Source: Coleophoma eucalyptorum (taxonomy: Eukaryota > Ascomycota > Leotiomycetes > Helotiales > Dermateaceae). From it: a stretch of DNA of 64,000 bases. The stretch covers positions 1,116,001-1,180,000 of the forward strand of contig JALRME010000007.1 of assembly GCA_026120035.1 (NCBI GenBank), given 5' to 3'. This document shows, one piece after another, positions 32,705 through 45,661 of this stretch (positions within the stretch are counted from its first letter, which is position 1; each line of letters starts with the position of its first letter). The position numbers and the translations under genes are program-made. The notes under the pieces are model-generated. The model worked only from the letters and a program-made list of their open reading frames with translations. It searched no databases and was not told the DNA's origin.

Positions 32705-35700
32705 ATGGATGTAGCTATACTGAGAGGCCTCATCGCCGCAACCCTTGATCCCTCCACGGATGGAAGAAGGCGCGCTGAGATTGATCTCAAAGCAGTCCGT
32801 AATTCCTTTTACCTTTCCTCCCCTTCATCCACCTCCCTCAGGGCGCCGTTCTTAACCACTCTTAATAGGCCGAAGAGCATCCTGGATTCACAGATGCGCT
32901 CCTCGACATTCTGCAAGCCGAACAAGAACTACCCGTTCGACTCTCGAGTATGCAAAATCGCGATCATGTACCCCGCTACCCTACTAACGCACAACTGCAG
33001 CGGTTGTCTACTTGAAGAATCGAGTCCAGCGAGCATGGGCCCCCAGCGATGAGTCCATCACAAAGGCGATCCCAGAAGATGCGAAAGCTAGACTTCGAGA
33101 GCGTCTGCTCCCTATCTTGGCCTCCTCCCCACCCCAGGTTCGCCAGCAGCTCGTGCCCATGCTGAACAAGATCCTGCACACCGATTTCCCGGAAAGATGG
33201 CCAGGATTTATGGATATCACATTACAACTGCTCAACACCAACGATGCTGCATCAATCTTTGCTGGCCTGCAGTGTCTTCACGCGATCTGTCGAGTTTTCC
33301 GATTCAAGTCAGGGGAGACTCGAGCAGACTTTGATAAAATAATCGCAGCAACCTTCCCACGCATGCTGGTGATTGGTCAAGGTCTTGTGAACGAGACCAG
33401 CGAAGAAGCAGGAGAGATGCTACATATTGTGTTAAAGGCTTATAAGCATGCAACTTTCGTATGGTTCCAGTCCGCACTATGCGACAATTGCACATGTACT
33501 GACAAGATTTACAGTTCGACTTGGCAACCTCTTTGAGAGATCAACAAGCCATGGTCGGATGGTGCACACTTTTCCTCCAGACTGTCGCCAAGGAAGCTCC
33601 CGCGACTGCTATGCCAGAGGATTTTGCAGATCGTGAGGCAAACCATTGGTGGAAGGCAAAGAAGTGGTCATACTTTAACTTGAACCGCTTATTTGTTCGG
33701 TAAGACTGTAATCTCCGTATGCAGTGACCCACTGACAGTATCCAGATATGGCAACCCATCAGCAATGCAAAAGAACAACGGCGAAGAATATACAGAGTTC
33801 TCCAAGAACTTTATCGCAAACTTCGCCCCAGAGATCCTCAAGGGTTACCTCACACAAATCGAGAAGTGGGTGGCCAAAACAGGTCCAAATGCAGGATGGC
33901 TTAGCAGACCATGTCTCTCATATACCTTGACATATTTGGATGAGTGTATCCGGCCAAAGGAGATGTGGAATCACCTGAAGCCACACCTCGAAACCCTTGT
34001 CAGCCATTTCATCTTCCCTGTCATGTGTCTCTCAGCAGACGATATTGAGAAGTTTGAAACCGACCCTGAGGAGTATCTACACCACAAGCTGAACTTCTAC
34101 GAGGAAGTTTCTGCGCCTGATGTCTCCGCAACAAATTTCCTGGTTACCCTTACCAAGTGTCGCCGAAAGCAGACTTTCTCTATTCTCACTTTTGTCAACA
34201 ATATCGTCACCGAATATGATACTGCGGAGGAGAGCAAGAAGAACCATATTGCGAAAGAAGGTGCTTTGCGAATGATCGGAACCTTGTCCAGCGTTATTCT
34301 TGGCAAGAAGAGTCCAATTGCTGAGCAGGTGGAGTTTTTCTTGGTCCGCTACGTTTTCCCAGATTTCCGCAGCCCACTTGGTTACCTCCGAGCCCGAGCT
34401 TGCGATACAGTAGAGAAGTTTGAGCAACTTGACTTCAAGGACCAGGACAACCTCCTGATCATTTACCGCAATATCCTTGAATGCATGGCTGACCCAGATC
34501 TTCCTGTCCGTGTTGAGGCTGCTCTTGCACTTCAGCCACTCATCCGACACGATATCATTCGCATCAACATGCAACAGAACATCCCTCAAATCATGCAGCA
34601 GCTATTGAAGTTGGCTAACGAGGTTGACGTTGACGCGTTGTCAAATGTGATGGAAGATTTCGTTGAGGTTTTTGCTGCCGAGTTGACCCCATTCGCTGTG
34701 GCATTGAGCGAGCAACTCCGTGACACGTACCTACGTATCATTAGAGAGTTGTTGGAGAAGAACGAGCAGAGAGATGATGAGGACAGTTACGGTGATTATC
34801 TAGATGACAAGAGCATCACTGCTCTCGGTGTTTTACAAACTATTGGCACCCTAATTCTTACTCTTGAGAGCACACCTGATGTCCTCCTACTCATGGAATC
34901 CATCCTCATGCCCGTTATTAAGGTAACACTGGAGAACAAGCTTTATGGTAAGTGCAATACATCCTAGTAACATTCTTGTTCTCACTAACTCTTCAGATCT
35001 TTACAATGAGGTGTTCGAGATTATTGACAGCTGTACCTTTGCTGCCAAGTCTATTTCTCCCACCATGTGGCAAGCATTCGAGCTGATCCACGCAACCTTT
35101 AAGGCCGGTGCTGAACTTTACCTTGAAGATATGCTTCCTGCGCTCGATAACTTCGTGCAATATGGTAGTCAACACCTTGCCCAAACCCCTGCATACCTCG
35201 AGGCAATGTTTGGCATGGTCAATGACATGTTTTCCGATGAGAAGGTTGGCGGTGTGGACAGAATTTGTGCCTGCAAACTGGCTGAGGGTATGATGCTTAG
35301 TCTCAGAGGCCATGCCGACCAATACGTCGTTGCATTTGTAAGTTTTCTAATCTAGTGTCGACTGAGCATGGAAGGCTAATATTCAAATAGGTCGAGATGG
35401 CAATGCGAACACTTACAAATACCGAGGTCAAGGTTAAGTCATACAAAATTCATCTCATGGAGATGGTCATAAACGCCATTTACTACAATCCCGTAAGAAG
35501 AGCACACTTCCCGGCAGTAGTAATAGCTGTACTAATGTAAGCAGGTTTTGACTCTCCAAGTACTTGAGGCCAAGGGATGGACCAACAAGTTCTTCAGCTT
35601 GTGGTTCTCGAGTATTGATAATTTCGCTCGTGTACACGACAAGAAGTTATCTATCGCTGCTATTGTAGCCCTCCTCACTCTCAACCCCGATCAGGTTCCA

Positions 35701-36394
35701 GTCAGTGTTCAACAAGGATGGCCTAGATTGCTCCAGGGCATTGTCAGATTGTTCCAGACCCTTCCAGCGGCAATGAAGAGTAAGTTAATGTGAAACAACT
35801 AAAATTTATTTACTAATTATAATTTAGATCGAGAAGAGGCTTTGAAGGATGATTATCAGCACGATCCTGATGGATATGATGATGAGGATGAAGAAGATGA
35901 ATGGGCTGGAGACGATAATGCATGGACCGAAGAAGCCGAAGCGGAAGACGAAACTGATGGCAAGGATGAAAGTTCTGCTTACCTTGAGTTCTTAAACGAG
36001 GAGGCAAGTAAATTGGTCGCGTGCCATAATACCATTCAAATGACATGTGACTGACTATGACCAGGCCCAGAAGTTCGGCAACCTTGAAGGCGAGGATTCT
36101 GACGATGAGCTTGGAGAGGAGAGTCTTCTCGAGACGCCTCTTGACAAGATTGAGCCATACCAACTTTTCAGAAATGCACTGATGAGTATGAGGACCCACT
36201 TTACCTGAGACCTCGCTTGCTAATAAATTATAGAACTCCAACAAGAGCAACCGCAGCTCTATGGATCCCTTACCACCAATCTCAATCCTGAGGAGCAGAC
36301 GATCGTTCAGAGCGTTGTTCACCAAGCCGAGGCTAACGCTGCGACGGAAGCCGCAGCAGCACAAGCTGCCGCAGCCAACGGAGTAGCCCCTTAA
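32705..36394 (+). CDS. Importin-beta family karyopherin, Nmd5/Sxm1 (importin-7/8) type
   Basis: A nuclear transport receptor that binds Ran-GTP and carries cargo such as ribosomal proteins or histones through the nuclear pore. Eleven exons (32705-32794, 32869-32947, 33001-33458, 33515-33699, 33746-34947, 34997-35337, 35391-35492, 35545-35779, 35828-36003, 36065-36185, 36234-36394) encode 1049 residues, as expected for importin-7/8 and yeast Nmd5 or Sxm1. The N-terminal importin-beta domain (AEIDLKAAEEHPGF, then VVYLKNRVQRAW) is followed by HEAT-like repeats. Near residues 905-945 there is a strongly acidic Asp/Glu stretch characteristic of this group. The C-terminus is Ala-rich. The ninth intron begins GCAAGT, a GC-AG intron needed to keep the frame. 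I cannot separate Nmd5 from Sxm1 orthology by eye. Confidence 0.93.
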
Positions 36395-37181
36395 AAGACT
36401 GGAGAATAGACGGGAACGGGAGGAATAAATGACGAGGTTTACTCAAGCGTGCTTTGCATGGATGGCGTTTTATTCCTCTTTTGATGACTGCTGGAGATTG
36501 ACTGAATTATGACAAGTTTGTGGATATCCATGGAATTGAGGGCAAAGGGAGGGGAAAACATGAACCATCAACACGCGAAGAGGATGAATGGATAGGGATT
36601 GGTAGGGCGGGCTGGGCGACCAGTTAGTCTTAAAGGATCGGGAGGACAGAGTGCGGCTGCTATTGCATTTCAGTTAAGCCTGCCCCGCATCCACGCACGT
36701 AGGTATATAGCTTTAGTTGCCAGAGATCGTGAGTGCAATGAATGTAGATGAATAACCAGAAGTCGGTCCAGGGGAGGGGTTGAGTTGATTTATAATGCCT
36801 GATTCAGTACGCAAGCATCAGCCGGATCTCTTTACTTCCCTACTTCTCTAAGTTTACTTGTCCTGCAGCATATTGTAATCTCCGAAGCACAGTTGTCGGC
36901 GATCGCAACAGAGGCCAATGAAAGCTGTTGGTAAACTGGGGCCCAGGACAAAAGGCTCTCAATGCCGCCACCGCTCGCCAACTATTTCACCTGTACTTTC
37001 GCACTGTACTTGCGTAACCCTCGTTCAGCGAGCTATTATCGATACTTCCAACTTGCCAACCCCACCATTCCAACCACTCCTTTCTTCCTCTGTTCTCCTA
37101 AAGTTCCAAACCTTCATCTGCCTCGGAGAAGACACGGAATCGAGTAAATCTCGTTTATCAGCTTGGTTTCAGGACTTCAAT
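36395..37181. other. Intergenic region
   Basis: This holds the importin 3' flank and the promoter and leader of the GFA-family gene. An open frame runs into the GFA start from 36918, but its upstream part looks non-coding. Confidence 0.4.
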
Positions 37182-37954
37182 ATGGCTTCTTTTATCAAGG
37201 GCGCCTGCAATTGTGGCGCGATCCAGATCAGCATTCCTGAAGCCGACTTTCCAAAGGAGAGTCTGCTGTGCCACTGCTTGAATTGCAAAGTAAGCGGTGG
37301 AGCTTTGTGAGTCCTCTCTGTTTATCTTTGTTTAGGTTGGTTCCGAATTGAACCAGAAACATGGAAGCGAGGGGGGCGGGGAGAGACGATAAATTCTAGA
37401 CCCTGGACCGGGTGTTGCGAACGCTTATACCAGGCCTGGAAGAACGCATTAGTTTCATGTCAAGCGATGTATGCGTGCTGTGAAGTGAAAACGAATCGAT
37501 AATGTAGAGTGATTATGAGAATCAGGCTGGGGTATTGTGCTAATCGAAAGGTGTATAGGGCTTCGCTGAATCTAACGATTCCCACCGTTTCTGTGAAGGT
37601 AGAGAAGGGCCAGCCAAAGCGCTATATCGAGACCGAGTGTGCTTCTGGCAACACGATGGATCGATGGTTCTGCGGAGATTGTGGCTCGTACGTCTCCTTT
37701 TCTTTCAGTCTGCCTCGCCCCGCTAGGATTTGGAATCCACCATTCTTATAGCGGAGCGTCTCGTATACTGAAATCCCCACAGACCATGTTACTCAATCAC
37801 CAGCGCCTTGAAAGATGTCTCTTTCGTCAAGGGGGGTCTATTCGTCAAGGAGTTCAAGAAGACTGGCAGGTCGTTGCCGCCACCCAAGAAGGAGAGCTGG
37901 TGGAGGAACCATGAGAACTGGGAGAATCCTTTTGGTTCTGATCTTGTGGAGTAG
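37182..37954 (+). CDS. GFA-family (CENP-V/Mss4-like) zinc protein
   Basis: A small cytosolic zinc protein of the glutathione-dependent formaldehyde-activating (GFA) superfamily. Three exons (37182-37306, 37559-37687, 37783-37954) encode 141 residues, a normal size. Zinc-ligand cysteines are visible as Cys9/Cys11 (CNCG), Cys30/Cys32/Cys35 (CHCLNC) and Cys80/Cys83 (FCGDCGS). Splicing of exon 3 gives GSPCYSITSAL, matching the family pattern after the last cysteine pair. The intron 1 donor follows AGCTTT, and an alternative donor 18 bases earlier (AAAGTAAG) would shorten the protein and break the family match. True formaldehyde-activating activity is doubtful for most members, so the function is unknown. 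The gene is convergent with the GNAT gene. Confidence 0.85.
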
Positions 37955-38530
37955 GTATGTTTTGATCTTGAGTGTCTAGAGGAAGTATAAAACGCGAATG
38001 GAGGCTTACTGGTAGCGAGCCTGAGGTGTGGGTTTGGTCTGGAGAATATTTCCTTGGGAACTGAGGGGAGTTCAGAGGGATGTAGATGAGTAGATGGGTA
38101 GATGAGGCTATGACATACAAGCTCAAAACACTACGTTAGTTAAACGAAAGCACAAGGAAAGGTCCCTTTTCTTGCCAATTAGAAGGTATACTTTATGCTT
38201 CCTGGAAACGTGTACATCAACTCAAATATTAATGGAAGTTCTGGTACTTATCAAAAACCTTGCTCTCTTAAAAGAGTCTAGACTGTCGGGCTTGATACAT
38301 TGATATTTGATTTATACGGGAAGGCTGAGACATTATATGCATCGGCATGATTCCATTTAGTGATAGCCCGTGGTAACCGACTTAAATTCTAGGATATTAT
38401 CCCACATCAGCACGCCAAATCAACAAGCCGGTCACCTACCACATATTTGTACATGCGGAAACAATAACAAGCTCTTGGAAACGGGCTTGTACTAGTCATA
38501 AGTATAATTGTAGTTGAACATCACGACTTC
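37955..38530. other. Convergent intergenic spacer
   Basis: This should hold the 3' untranslated regions of the GFA and GNAT genes. Nothing else is recognised. Confidence 0.4.
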
Positions 38531-39240
38531 TTAGTTTTTCATAACCATTCCCCAGATTCTGAAAATTCCAAAGCCACAATACTCTGGAGCCCACCTCCTC
38601 AAATCAATATCAACATGCTTAGTATCCTTGAGCCCTAGTCCCACGAAAAATCCATGGACCTCCGGCTCAGAGAATACTACCAGGGGAACTCTTTCCGCTT
38701 TAGCCTTATTAACACATAATTTCATAAGTTGAGATCCAATGCCTCTATTGCGATGAGGCATTGCGACAAAAACGTGCGTGACTTCTATAAGTTTGTTAGA
38801 AGTAATCCGAAATATAGCATGGATAAATACTAACCGAAACGACAAGACCCTTCAAACTCCTCGTCAATCTCTTTCACAGATTCTCCCACCGCCCCAGCAA
38901 CTTCAGGATTTAGACCTTTCGGCATTTGATCCCCTTCGCCGTCCTCACTTTTATCATCCTTGTCCGTCTTTTTTTCATCTCCCACAGGATTCTTCCTGGA
39001 CAAAACAACATGTCCTAAAATCTCCCCACTTACATCATCGACAACTTTGAATGTCTCTGATAATGGATCTTTGAAAGCACCTTCCACCGCATTACCGTAA
39101 TTAGCCCTCTGAGCGGCTTCATTTGGCCAGTCATTCCATAAAACTCGGTTTATTGTGAGCTGTTGTTTCGAGGTATAGACAAAGGCTGATATAGTAGGAA
39201 TATCCTCAGCAGTGGCGGGAATAATGGAATAGCTGCTCAT
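38531..39240 (-). CDS. GNAT-family N-acetyltransferase
   Basis: An acetyl-CoA-dependent N-acetyltransferase of unknown substrate. Two exons (39240-38835, 38784-38531) encode 219 residues. The first part has a typical beta1-alpha1 start (IIPATAEDIPTISAF) and an HVVLSRK strand. The acetyl-CoA binding motif PHRNRGIGSQLM is in exon 2, followed by VPLVVFSEPEVHGFFVGLGL, the conserved terminal strand and helix. Between these lies an unusual insertion of roughly 50 charged, Asp/Glu/Lys-rich residues (about 84-130), which probably loops out from the fold. Such insertions are common in fungal GNATs acting on small molecules. I chose the ATG at 39240. An in-frame ATG at 39291 is possible. No targeting signal is seen. 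Confidence 0.85.
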
Positions 39241-40327
39241 GATTGATACCCTTAGAAACTTGGGTCCGTCTTTGGATACAGATGAAATCAATAAGCTCTT
39301 TCTTTTAGTTGAGAAGCCCCAGAGATAAAGTAAGTGTAATTAATGAAATTTTATTTTAAGTAGTGCTAGTATATTGGACACTTGATGAATTTCATCTTGC
39401 TGGCTTCCTGTGTTGGTGATTAAGGTGATTAAGTACTTCACATTATGAAGATAAATTGTTGCCTGATGTGGTTTCAGCTGTTGCCTGGACGGTTGAATTG
39501 GGAGTCAAAGCCATTATTCTCTTATTTCTGGCGTCATCAACGTCATAAATCGTTGTGAATAGCTACGTGAAGTTGCTTGGCTGAGCAAGGGTTTCAAATA
39601 TCCAATGTTTCATCTGATGCCTTTCACAAGGAAGCCTGAAATTCATAAATAGGTTCGGTGATTTCAATCACGTGTTTGTATATGGTCTATGAAACTTGCA
39701 TTAACGCTGTGACCTAGGATGAAGGGTTCCAGTATTACTATTACGGATTAATGGTCATTATGCAGTGGGTACATTCGTAAGTTTTGGACCGTCGTGATCA
39801 CTCGATCCTGTAGCAACATGTGAATGAGCAAGCGATGTCGTCGTTTAGCCATGCATGGACCTTTTAGGATTTCGTACTTGTTGGCAGCAGTTCTTCGTTC
39901 AGTCCACGCCTTTTAGAATTTACTGATCATTCTAGGATTAAGGGGCAGTAATATTGATGGTTGTTGCTCTAGGGAAGCCTTTATTATATCAATCATGTAA
40001 AAGTTGTAGAACAGTTTTATATGACTATGGCTCTCGAAAGCTTAACTCTTACAAATGTGGACATCTTAGGTATACTACTAAAGATGAATTCCTGGTATTG
40101 ATGGCCATGTTAAAATTTTTATATAAGTACAGGTCTCCACAGAATGTTAAGGGGATCGAGTTTTCAAGTCACCAATATTGATTACTTTAAGCTATGACTG
40201 CAAGCACTTTGCCCAGAGCGTTGTATCACCATTGCTGACAGGCTTGTGCACCTGGGTCCTGCCTCTTACTATATATATGTAAAACAATAACAAACTAAAT
40301 CTCGAGATCGAGAATCTTATCTTATTT
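39241..40327. other. AT-rich intergenic region
   Basis: The stretch between the GNAT start and the end of the sulfatase gene is AT-rich. A 75-codon frame at 39954-40181 has no recognisable features. I see no gene. Confidence 0.4.
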
Positions 40328-42305
40328 TTACGTCCATAAGCTCCACTGTCCTTTATATTTGAAAGACTTTTGCTCGCCATATTCTTTTGCATCATCTTCG
40401 GCAGCTTTCTGCCCCACGGATTCTTGCTCCTGGAACATTTCTTCTCCAAAAATGTTTGCGACCTGTGGGCCCTCAGATTCTTTCAAGTATCCCAACTCAC
40501 ACTTGGAGAAAGATACCCTAGGCTGTTCATCATAGAACACATCAAATGTTTGCGCTAGAGCACCTTTGAGGTCTTTGACATCTCCCTGTGGATGAATGAC
40601 TTTCCACGGGTCGCGACATTCTTCCCTTTTGCAAGATTTAAGTACCATCATCAGCGTATCGAGACGTGAGACGACTTGATCGAAATTCTGGCCTGCGATC
40701 TCAAAATTCGAGGAAGCTTTCGCATCGGCGAATAAGTTATGAAGTTGCCCAGGATCGTCCTATAAAGCCACTTTAGTAAGAACATACAAGGTCCTTTAAT
40801 GGATATCGTTACTTACTTGAACGTTATAAAATTCTCTGACGTTGCTACACCATACTGAGTAGTAGAGACTGTAATCCTTGCCGATGAGCCTGACAGATTT
40901 GTATGTGTTGTTCACATAAAGTCTCTCGCCATCGTAGCCCTTTCCAGGTGTATATGTTTTACCTTTGTAACCGTATAAACCCTCTCCAAATGCTTGACCC
41001 CAGAACTCAATATTGACATGCTCCGAGCGATGTTCAAGATCCGAATCAGCTTTTAGTGGGATCGGGGCTCCATCAAAATTATCGTTGTGGGCACCTGCCA
41101 ATTGGAGAATAGTTGGACTCAGGTCTGTATGAGCAGTCACCGTCTCCAGTGTCCGCCCAGCTGCAACACCTGGTCCTCGGATAACCAACGGAATATGAAT
41201 ATCGGTATCAAAACCGCACTCTTTTCCAGGGTGCATTCGATGTTGACTGATATGATATCCATTGTCGGTAGTGTAAAAGATGTACGTGTTGTCCAGAACC
41301 CCCTTTGCATCAAGCATTTTGACAAGAGATTCAACCATCTCATCAACAGACTGCAGTGCCCGTAGCCGGGACCTCTGGTATTCATCATTGTACTCGATTA
41401 CAGTGTCATTAAGTCTTGGCAGGGTGGCAACCCACTCGACACCACCTTGCTACATGATCAATTAGCAGAGGCTTCTGGATCTGTTTCAGAAAATTCAACC
41501 TACAATCTCGGGGTTGAAGTTCTCGGTACGAGGAATGATATAGTCTTTGAAAAGATGCGCATGTCTCTCTGCGTACTTTGGAGCATCAGCTGTGACGGGA
41601 TGCGTTTTCAGGTCGATATCGCCGTGTGGTGCTATGGGAGCAGCGACCAGGAAAAACGGCTCGGGATGTGACAGTGCTTCTTCCAGAAATCCATATGCTT
41701 TCTCAGCCACAACATCCGGCGAGTATTGCCCTTCGTAGCTCACTGGTGGAGCACCGTTCCTCGTCATCCTGGCATTGTAATATTCGTAGGTATTTGGGTC
41801 AAGAATAAAATCCGATCCGTTGAACCCGTCTACATATGGACTGTCGTAATTATCGACACTGTGTGCATTCCATAGCTTGCCGGCGTAGTATGTATTGTAA
41901 CCGGCTTCCTGCATCCAAACGGGCAGGTAGTTTTGATTGATGCCCTCGCGTACCACCTTGGGGTAACCGCCTATACAAACTGTGAGCTATTATTGTTCAT
42001 TTTTTTGACGGACTCGGAAGGCTAGCATTACCAAATGGCGGCCACAAATCTGTGACATTTGTATTGTGTGCGGCACGACCAGTCCACAAATTGACTCGAG
42101 ATGGACAACAAATGGCAACTGTGCAGAAGTGATTGGCAAATAAGGTTCCTTCATTGATCATATACTTCTGCATCAGTGGCATATGTTGAAGTGATTCCAT
42201 ATGCCAGTCTTGGTCATCGGTAAGAACAAACAGAATGTTTGGCTTGCGTGCCAATGCTACGCCGGCAAGGGCTAAGCTCTGCAAAAGAAAACTTGTGCTC
42301 TTCAT
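40328..42305 (-). CDS. Secreted arylsulfatase
   Basis: A secreted type I sulfatase that hydrolyses sulfate esters, releasing inorganic sulfate for uptake. Four exons (42305-42032, 41970-41504, 41449-40817, 40759-40328) encode 601 residues. A signal peptide covers about residues 1-19. The metal-binding ILFVLTDDQDW segment follows immediately. The active-site motif is CCPSR, with Cys66 expected to be converted to formylglycine, followed by GR. Other active-site features include GKLW and HGD near the middle and TDNGYHISQHR with GKECGFDTDIHIPLVI later. The architecture matches fungal arylsulfatases such as Neurospora ars-1, which sulfur starvation induces. A Zn2Cys6 regulator and an MFS transporter follow, suggesting a scavenging cluster. 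The exact substrate is unknown. Confidence 0.93.
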
Positions 42306-43032
42306 TACGGCAAATACTTCTACCCGGTCATTAAGTCCAATTGTTTTCGAAGGTCAATCCGATTCCGTTCTAAAGAATATTGTTATTTCAGAAAGAATAA
42401 GAATAAAACTAAACGTGTTGATTCCGGCGTCTCAAGAAAGTGATGTTGAAAGGATAGGTGCATGTGAAGATTAGAATTTATGGACGACATATGATGTTGT
42501 AGCGACTACTAAGTGACGTGACGTGACTATCATGCTCCTGGACTTTCGGCGAGGGAAATTGTTGCTCGGTAGCACTAAACCTTTCATGCTGGCACTGCCG
42601 AGCTGTGGGGGTCCTCGCCGAAATCTATCACAGCTGGACTCGTAAGGACAAGTAAACCCCAGTTCAGTCTTTCGCTCAAGGTCTTTCAACCAATAAATTC
42701 TTGAGAATGAGATAAGTTAAGCAAAATTATAAGTCCTCGGTCTGTTTTCTAACTCTGCTGCGTTGTTCCAGTGGAACGATCCTAGACGATCATCAACTAG
42801 GTACAGGATGATGTTTATAAAGTAAGAAAGCACGCCATTTGAACGATGCCCGTTTCTGAAAGTGATCGCACTGTACAAATGTTTGACCTAGGAACCCCAA
42901 AGCTGCTTACTGCAGCCATCTAAATTATATAATCGTTTGCACTTAAGTTATAGTATCGAGATTATATCGAGATTATGCGACGCTTTTTTTTGGTCGATTT
43001 AAGACAACTCATGTGTCTGCGACCTAACCCTG
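42306..43032. other. Intergenic region, sulfatase promoter
   Basis: This holds the sulfatase promoter and the 3' flank of the regulator gene, both transcribed to the left. No coding feature is recognised. Confidence 0.4.
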
Positions 43033-45048
43033 TCATACTTGCGATACTTCATACCATTCCTCGAACATCCAATCAAAATTATCGAACTGTTGCCCTGGCA
43101 TCATTCCAGGCACGGGAGTAGCTGCTTCGATGACTGGAATTTCATCAAGTAGTGCCATTCGAGGACTCAGAGATGCTGGGAAAGGAAACAATTCTCTCAA
43201 CGAACTCATGGATAAATGATCGCTTTCAGATGGAGTAATTGAAGGAACACCACACCCTTCACTCCTTTTGCTCTGGCGCAACCGTTCAACAGTATTCAGA
43301 ATATTGGTTGTCTGTGGCCATTTGACTTGCATCTGCTTCAAAGCACAAATGACAATCCCCAACTCCTCTGTACACAACCCTCCACTGTCCATTGGGCTAC
43401 CTTCGTAGTGAATGAGCGGAACGCTTGCAACCATAAGATACCAATTGTTGATAGATGTCATATAGTTGATATCATCTCTATGATCAAGTTCCTCAGAAAG
43501 CCTTGCTATACAAGATGCAGCAAGGAGAGAAACCAGAGATGTTGTTGTTGAGTGTAATGACTGTTTACACACGTGGAAAAACGTTATTATGCAGGCAAAA
43601 TAGCACAGATACACTTCATAGACCGCGGGTTGGTATATTTTACGATGAGCAGAATCCCAAAGCCGCAAAGTCTCGGGTACCTCATGAACCCAGCTTTTCA
43701 GAGCGTCGAGTATTGATATCACCTACAATAGATCAGCCTCATCATAAAGAAATCATGGCATAGAACAGACATCAAGTGTCGGTGGCTTTGCTGAACGAGA
43801 ATCCAGAGCGAGCATCTTGCCTAGCTCAGAGCCAAGTTTTGTAAACGCAATAAAACAATCTGCTTGAGCACTCATAACACCAAAATCTATCCTGCTGACT
43901 GGCCGAACATCAAAGTCTCGGGGATTAATACCAGCGGGCCGTCCCCAGGCAGTAGCCGCAAATTTGTCTTGAATCTAACCCACCTATCAGCCTGGAACTT
44001 AGAAATACACAAGAGCACCAACATATATTGACCACGCTAGACGACGTGCTATGCCGGCATGTGGCATGTTTACATAGGTCGACTCGCGATGAAGTCCCAT
44101 CTGGAATAATTGGCGTACGGCGACGCCTATCCAATACCACCCGCAATCATAGCCAAGATCCAGTGGAGGTTTTGTGTGAAATAAAGAAACAAGACAGACT
44201 GCCTTTAATCTATTCAAAGGATCTCTCTCAAACCCAAAAGTAAGCAACGTCTTAACTTTGATATATGCTTTCTCGGAAGCAGCAAGTGGATCAGATCCTC
44301 TGGGATGTCGAAGGATACTTCCTATCAAAGTGATTGCTTGCATGAGAAGTATTGATGAACTGCTCGGATCTACATCACAAGGATCCAGCACAGGCACGCG
44401 TTGGAAAAGATGCTTGAAGTAAATATCGGCTGATGCTTCTATGGCAACGCGTGAGGGAAGGGTATTTGCCCCAGTGAATCTGACTATGGCTTCGTTGGTC
44501 TCTTCAGATAAACTCCCAAGCTCGCTTGAGGGTGCAGTCGAAGGTGGTGACTGCCATGACATTACGGCTTGTTCGCCAACATACCCAACATGCTGAGGAC
44601 TGGCGTCTGCCGCTCGGGTCCCAATATTTCGTGGATTACCTGAAAGAGATGGGAATGGTAGATATGACCCTGGTGGGGCCGCAGTGCTCGGTGGACTTGC
44701 ATTATGCACTGTGGACTGCATTGAAATCGGCGAGAATGCAGCATCGAAGGTCCTCTTGTAGGTGCCTGTAGATCTCGAGACACTCCGAGGTCTAACAATA
44801 TGTCAGAAGAGGAACCAGTTATGGCTTGGGCATGGCTTTTACTGGCAGACATGTTGAAGCCTTACACAATTGCGACAGGCTCCCAAGGGAGGTTTTTCTT
44901 GGAGGTCACATTTCACCTGCAAAGTACCATCATCATTAATCACGACCTTTAGACGACATCTTCGAGTTATGTGCCCCTGCAGGTTTCGTACCTTTCGCGC
45001 ATGACATTGCGTGCACACAATCCTAGCGCGTTCCCCAGTACTAGACAT
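43033..45048 (-). CDS. Zn2Cys6 fungal transcription factor
   Basis: A nuclear regulator of 597 residues from five exons: 45048-44992, 44916-44843, 44791-44023, 43974-43771 and 43722-43033. Splicing builds the zinc cluster with Cys12, 15, 22, 33, 36 and 43 (CX2CX6CX10CX2CX6C). The first intron lies inside the cluster after Lys19, seven residues before the loop. A fungal-specific transcription factor domain occupies the middle: FKHLFQRVPVLDP, then GWYWIGVAVRQLFQMGLHRE, then ARRLAWSIYIQDKFAATAWGRP across the third intron. The C-terminal part is helical with a Met/Pro-rich end. The donor after SIY is GTTGGT, a weak one, but phase and motif agree. It sits between the sulfatase and a divergent transporter, so it may control both. 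That is inference. Confidence 0.88.
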
Positions 45049-45661
45049 TTCGAATAGTGAGAAGTTCCGTAAATTCCAACTCAAGAATAAATAGTATTTT
45101 CTATGATGTGCATAGCCAGGAAAACTCTTCGCATAATATTTTGGGTGAAGCTCACCTGAAGCGAATCCCTGAACAAGCTCGTCACGCAATATCTCCGCGA
45201 TCTTGCGAACCCCAATGCTCACCCTATGTCCCCACAAATATACTAGTCCTGCGCCCAACGTCGATAAATACTGGTCAGAACATTTCGGCGAGGCTCGGTA
45301 CGTGGCTTGTCTTGAGGATATCCTTAGTGTTCGGCAAGCATTAAAATCATATGGCTTGAAGTTGTCGTACTTGAGAGGTGACGAAGCTGCTATCCAGACC
45401 CAAAATCGATACTTTACAGGGCTGATTCTTTTAAGGTATCCGTAAATGGCAATTGGATCAATGACACTAATGAATTATAGCTTCTGCATGGGCTTGCATT
45501 ATAAACAACACTTACCGTCTGGCGAGTTACCAGGAAGACATCGGTGGGGATGTATAAGGGCTGTTTCTCCCCTGAAATAGAACAAGAACAGTTCTCTCTT
45601 TGGTATTCAATCCACCACTTATTTTGAGCAACATCTCCCTTGTACACTTTATCTTGGAAAG
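45049..45661. promoter_or_regulatory. Divergent promoter of regulator and transporter
   Basis: These 613 bp separate the two start codons. A direct pair of CGG triplets (CGGCGAGGCTCGG) is at about 45287-45299. Shared control by the Zn2Cys6 protein is plausible but untested. Confidence 0.45.
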
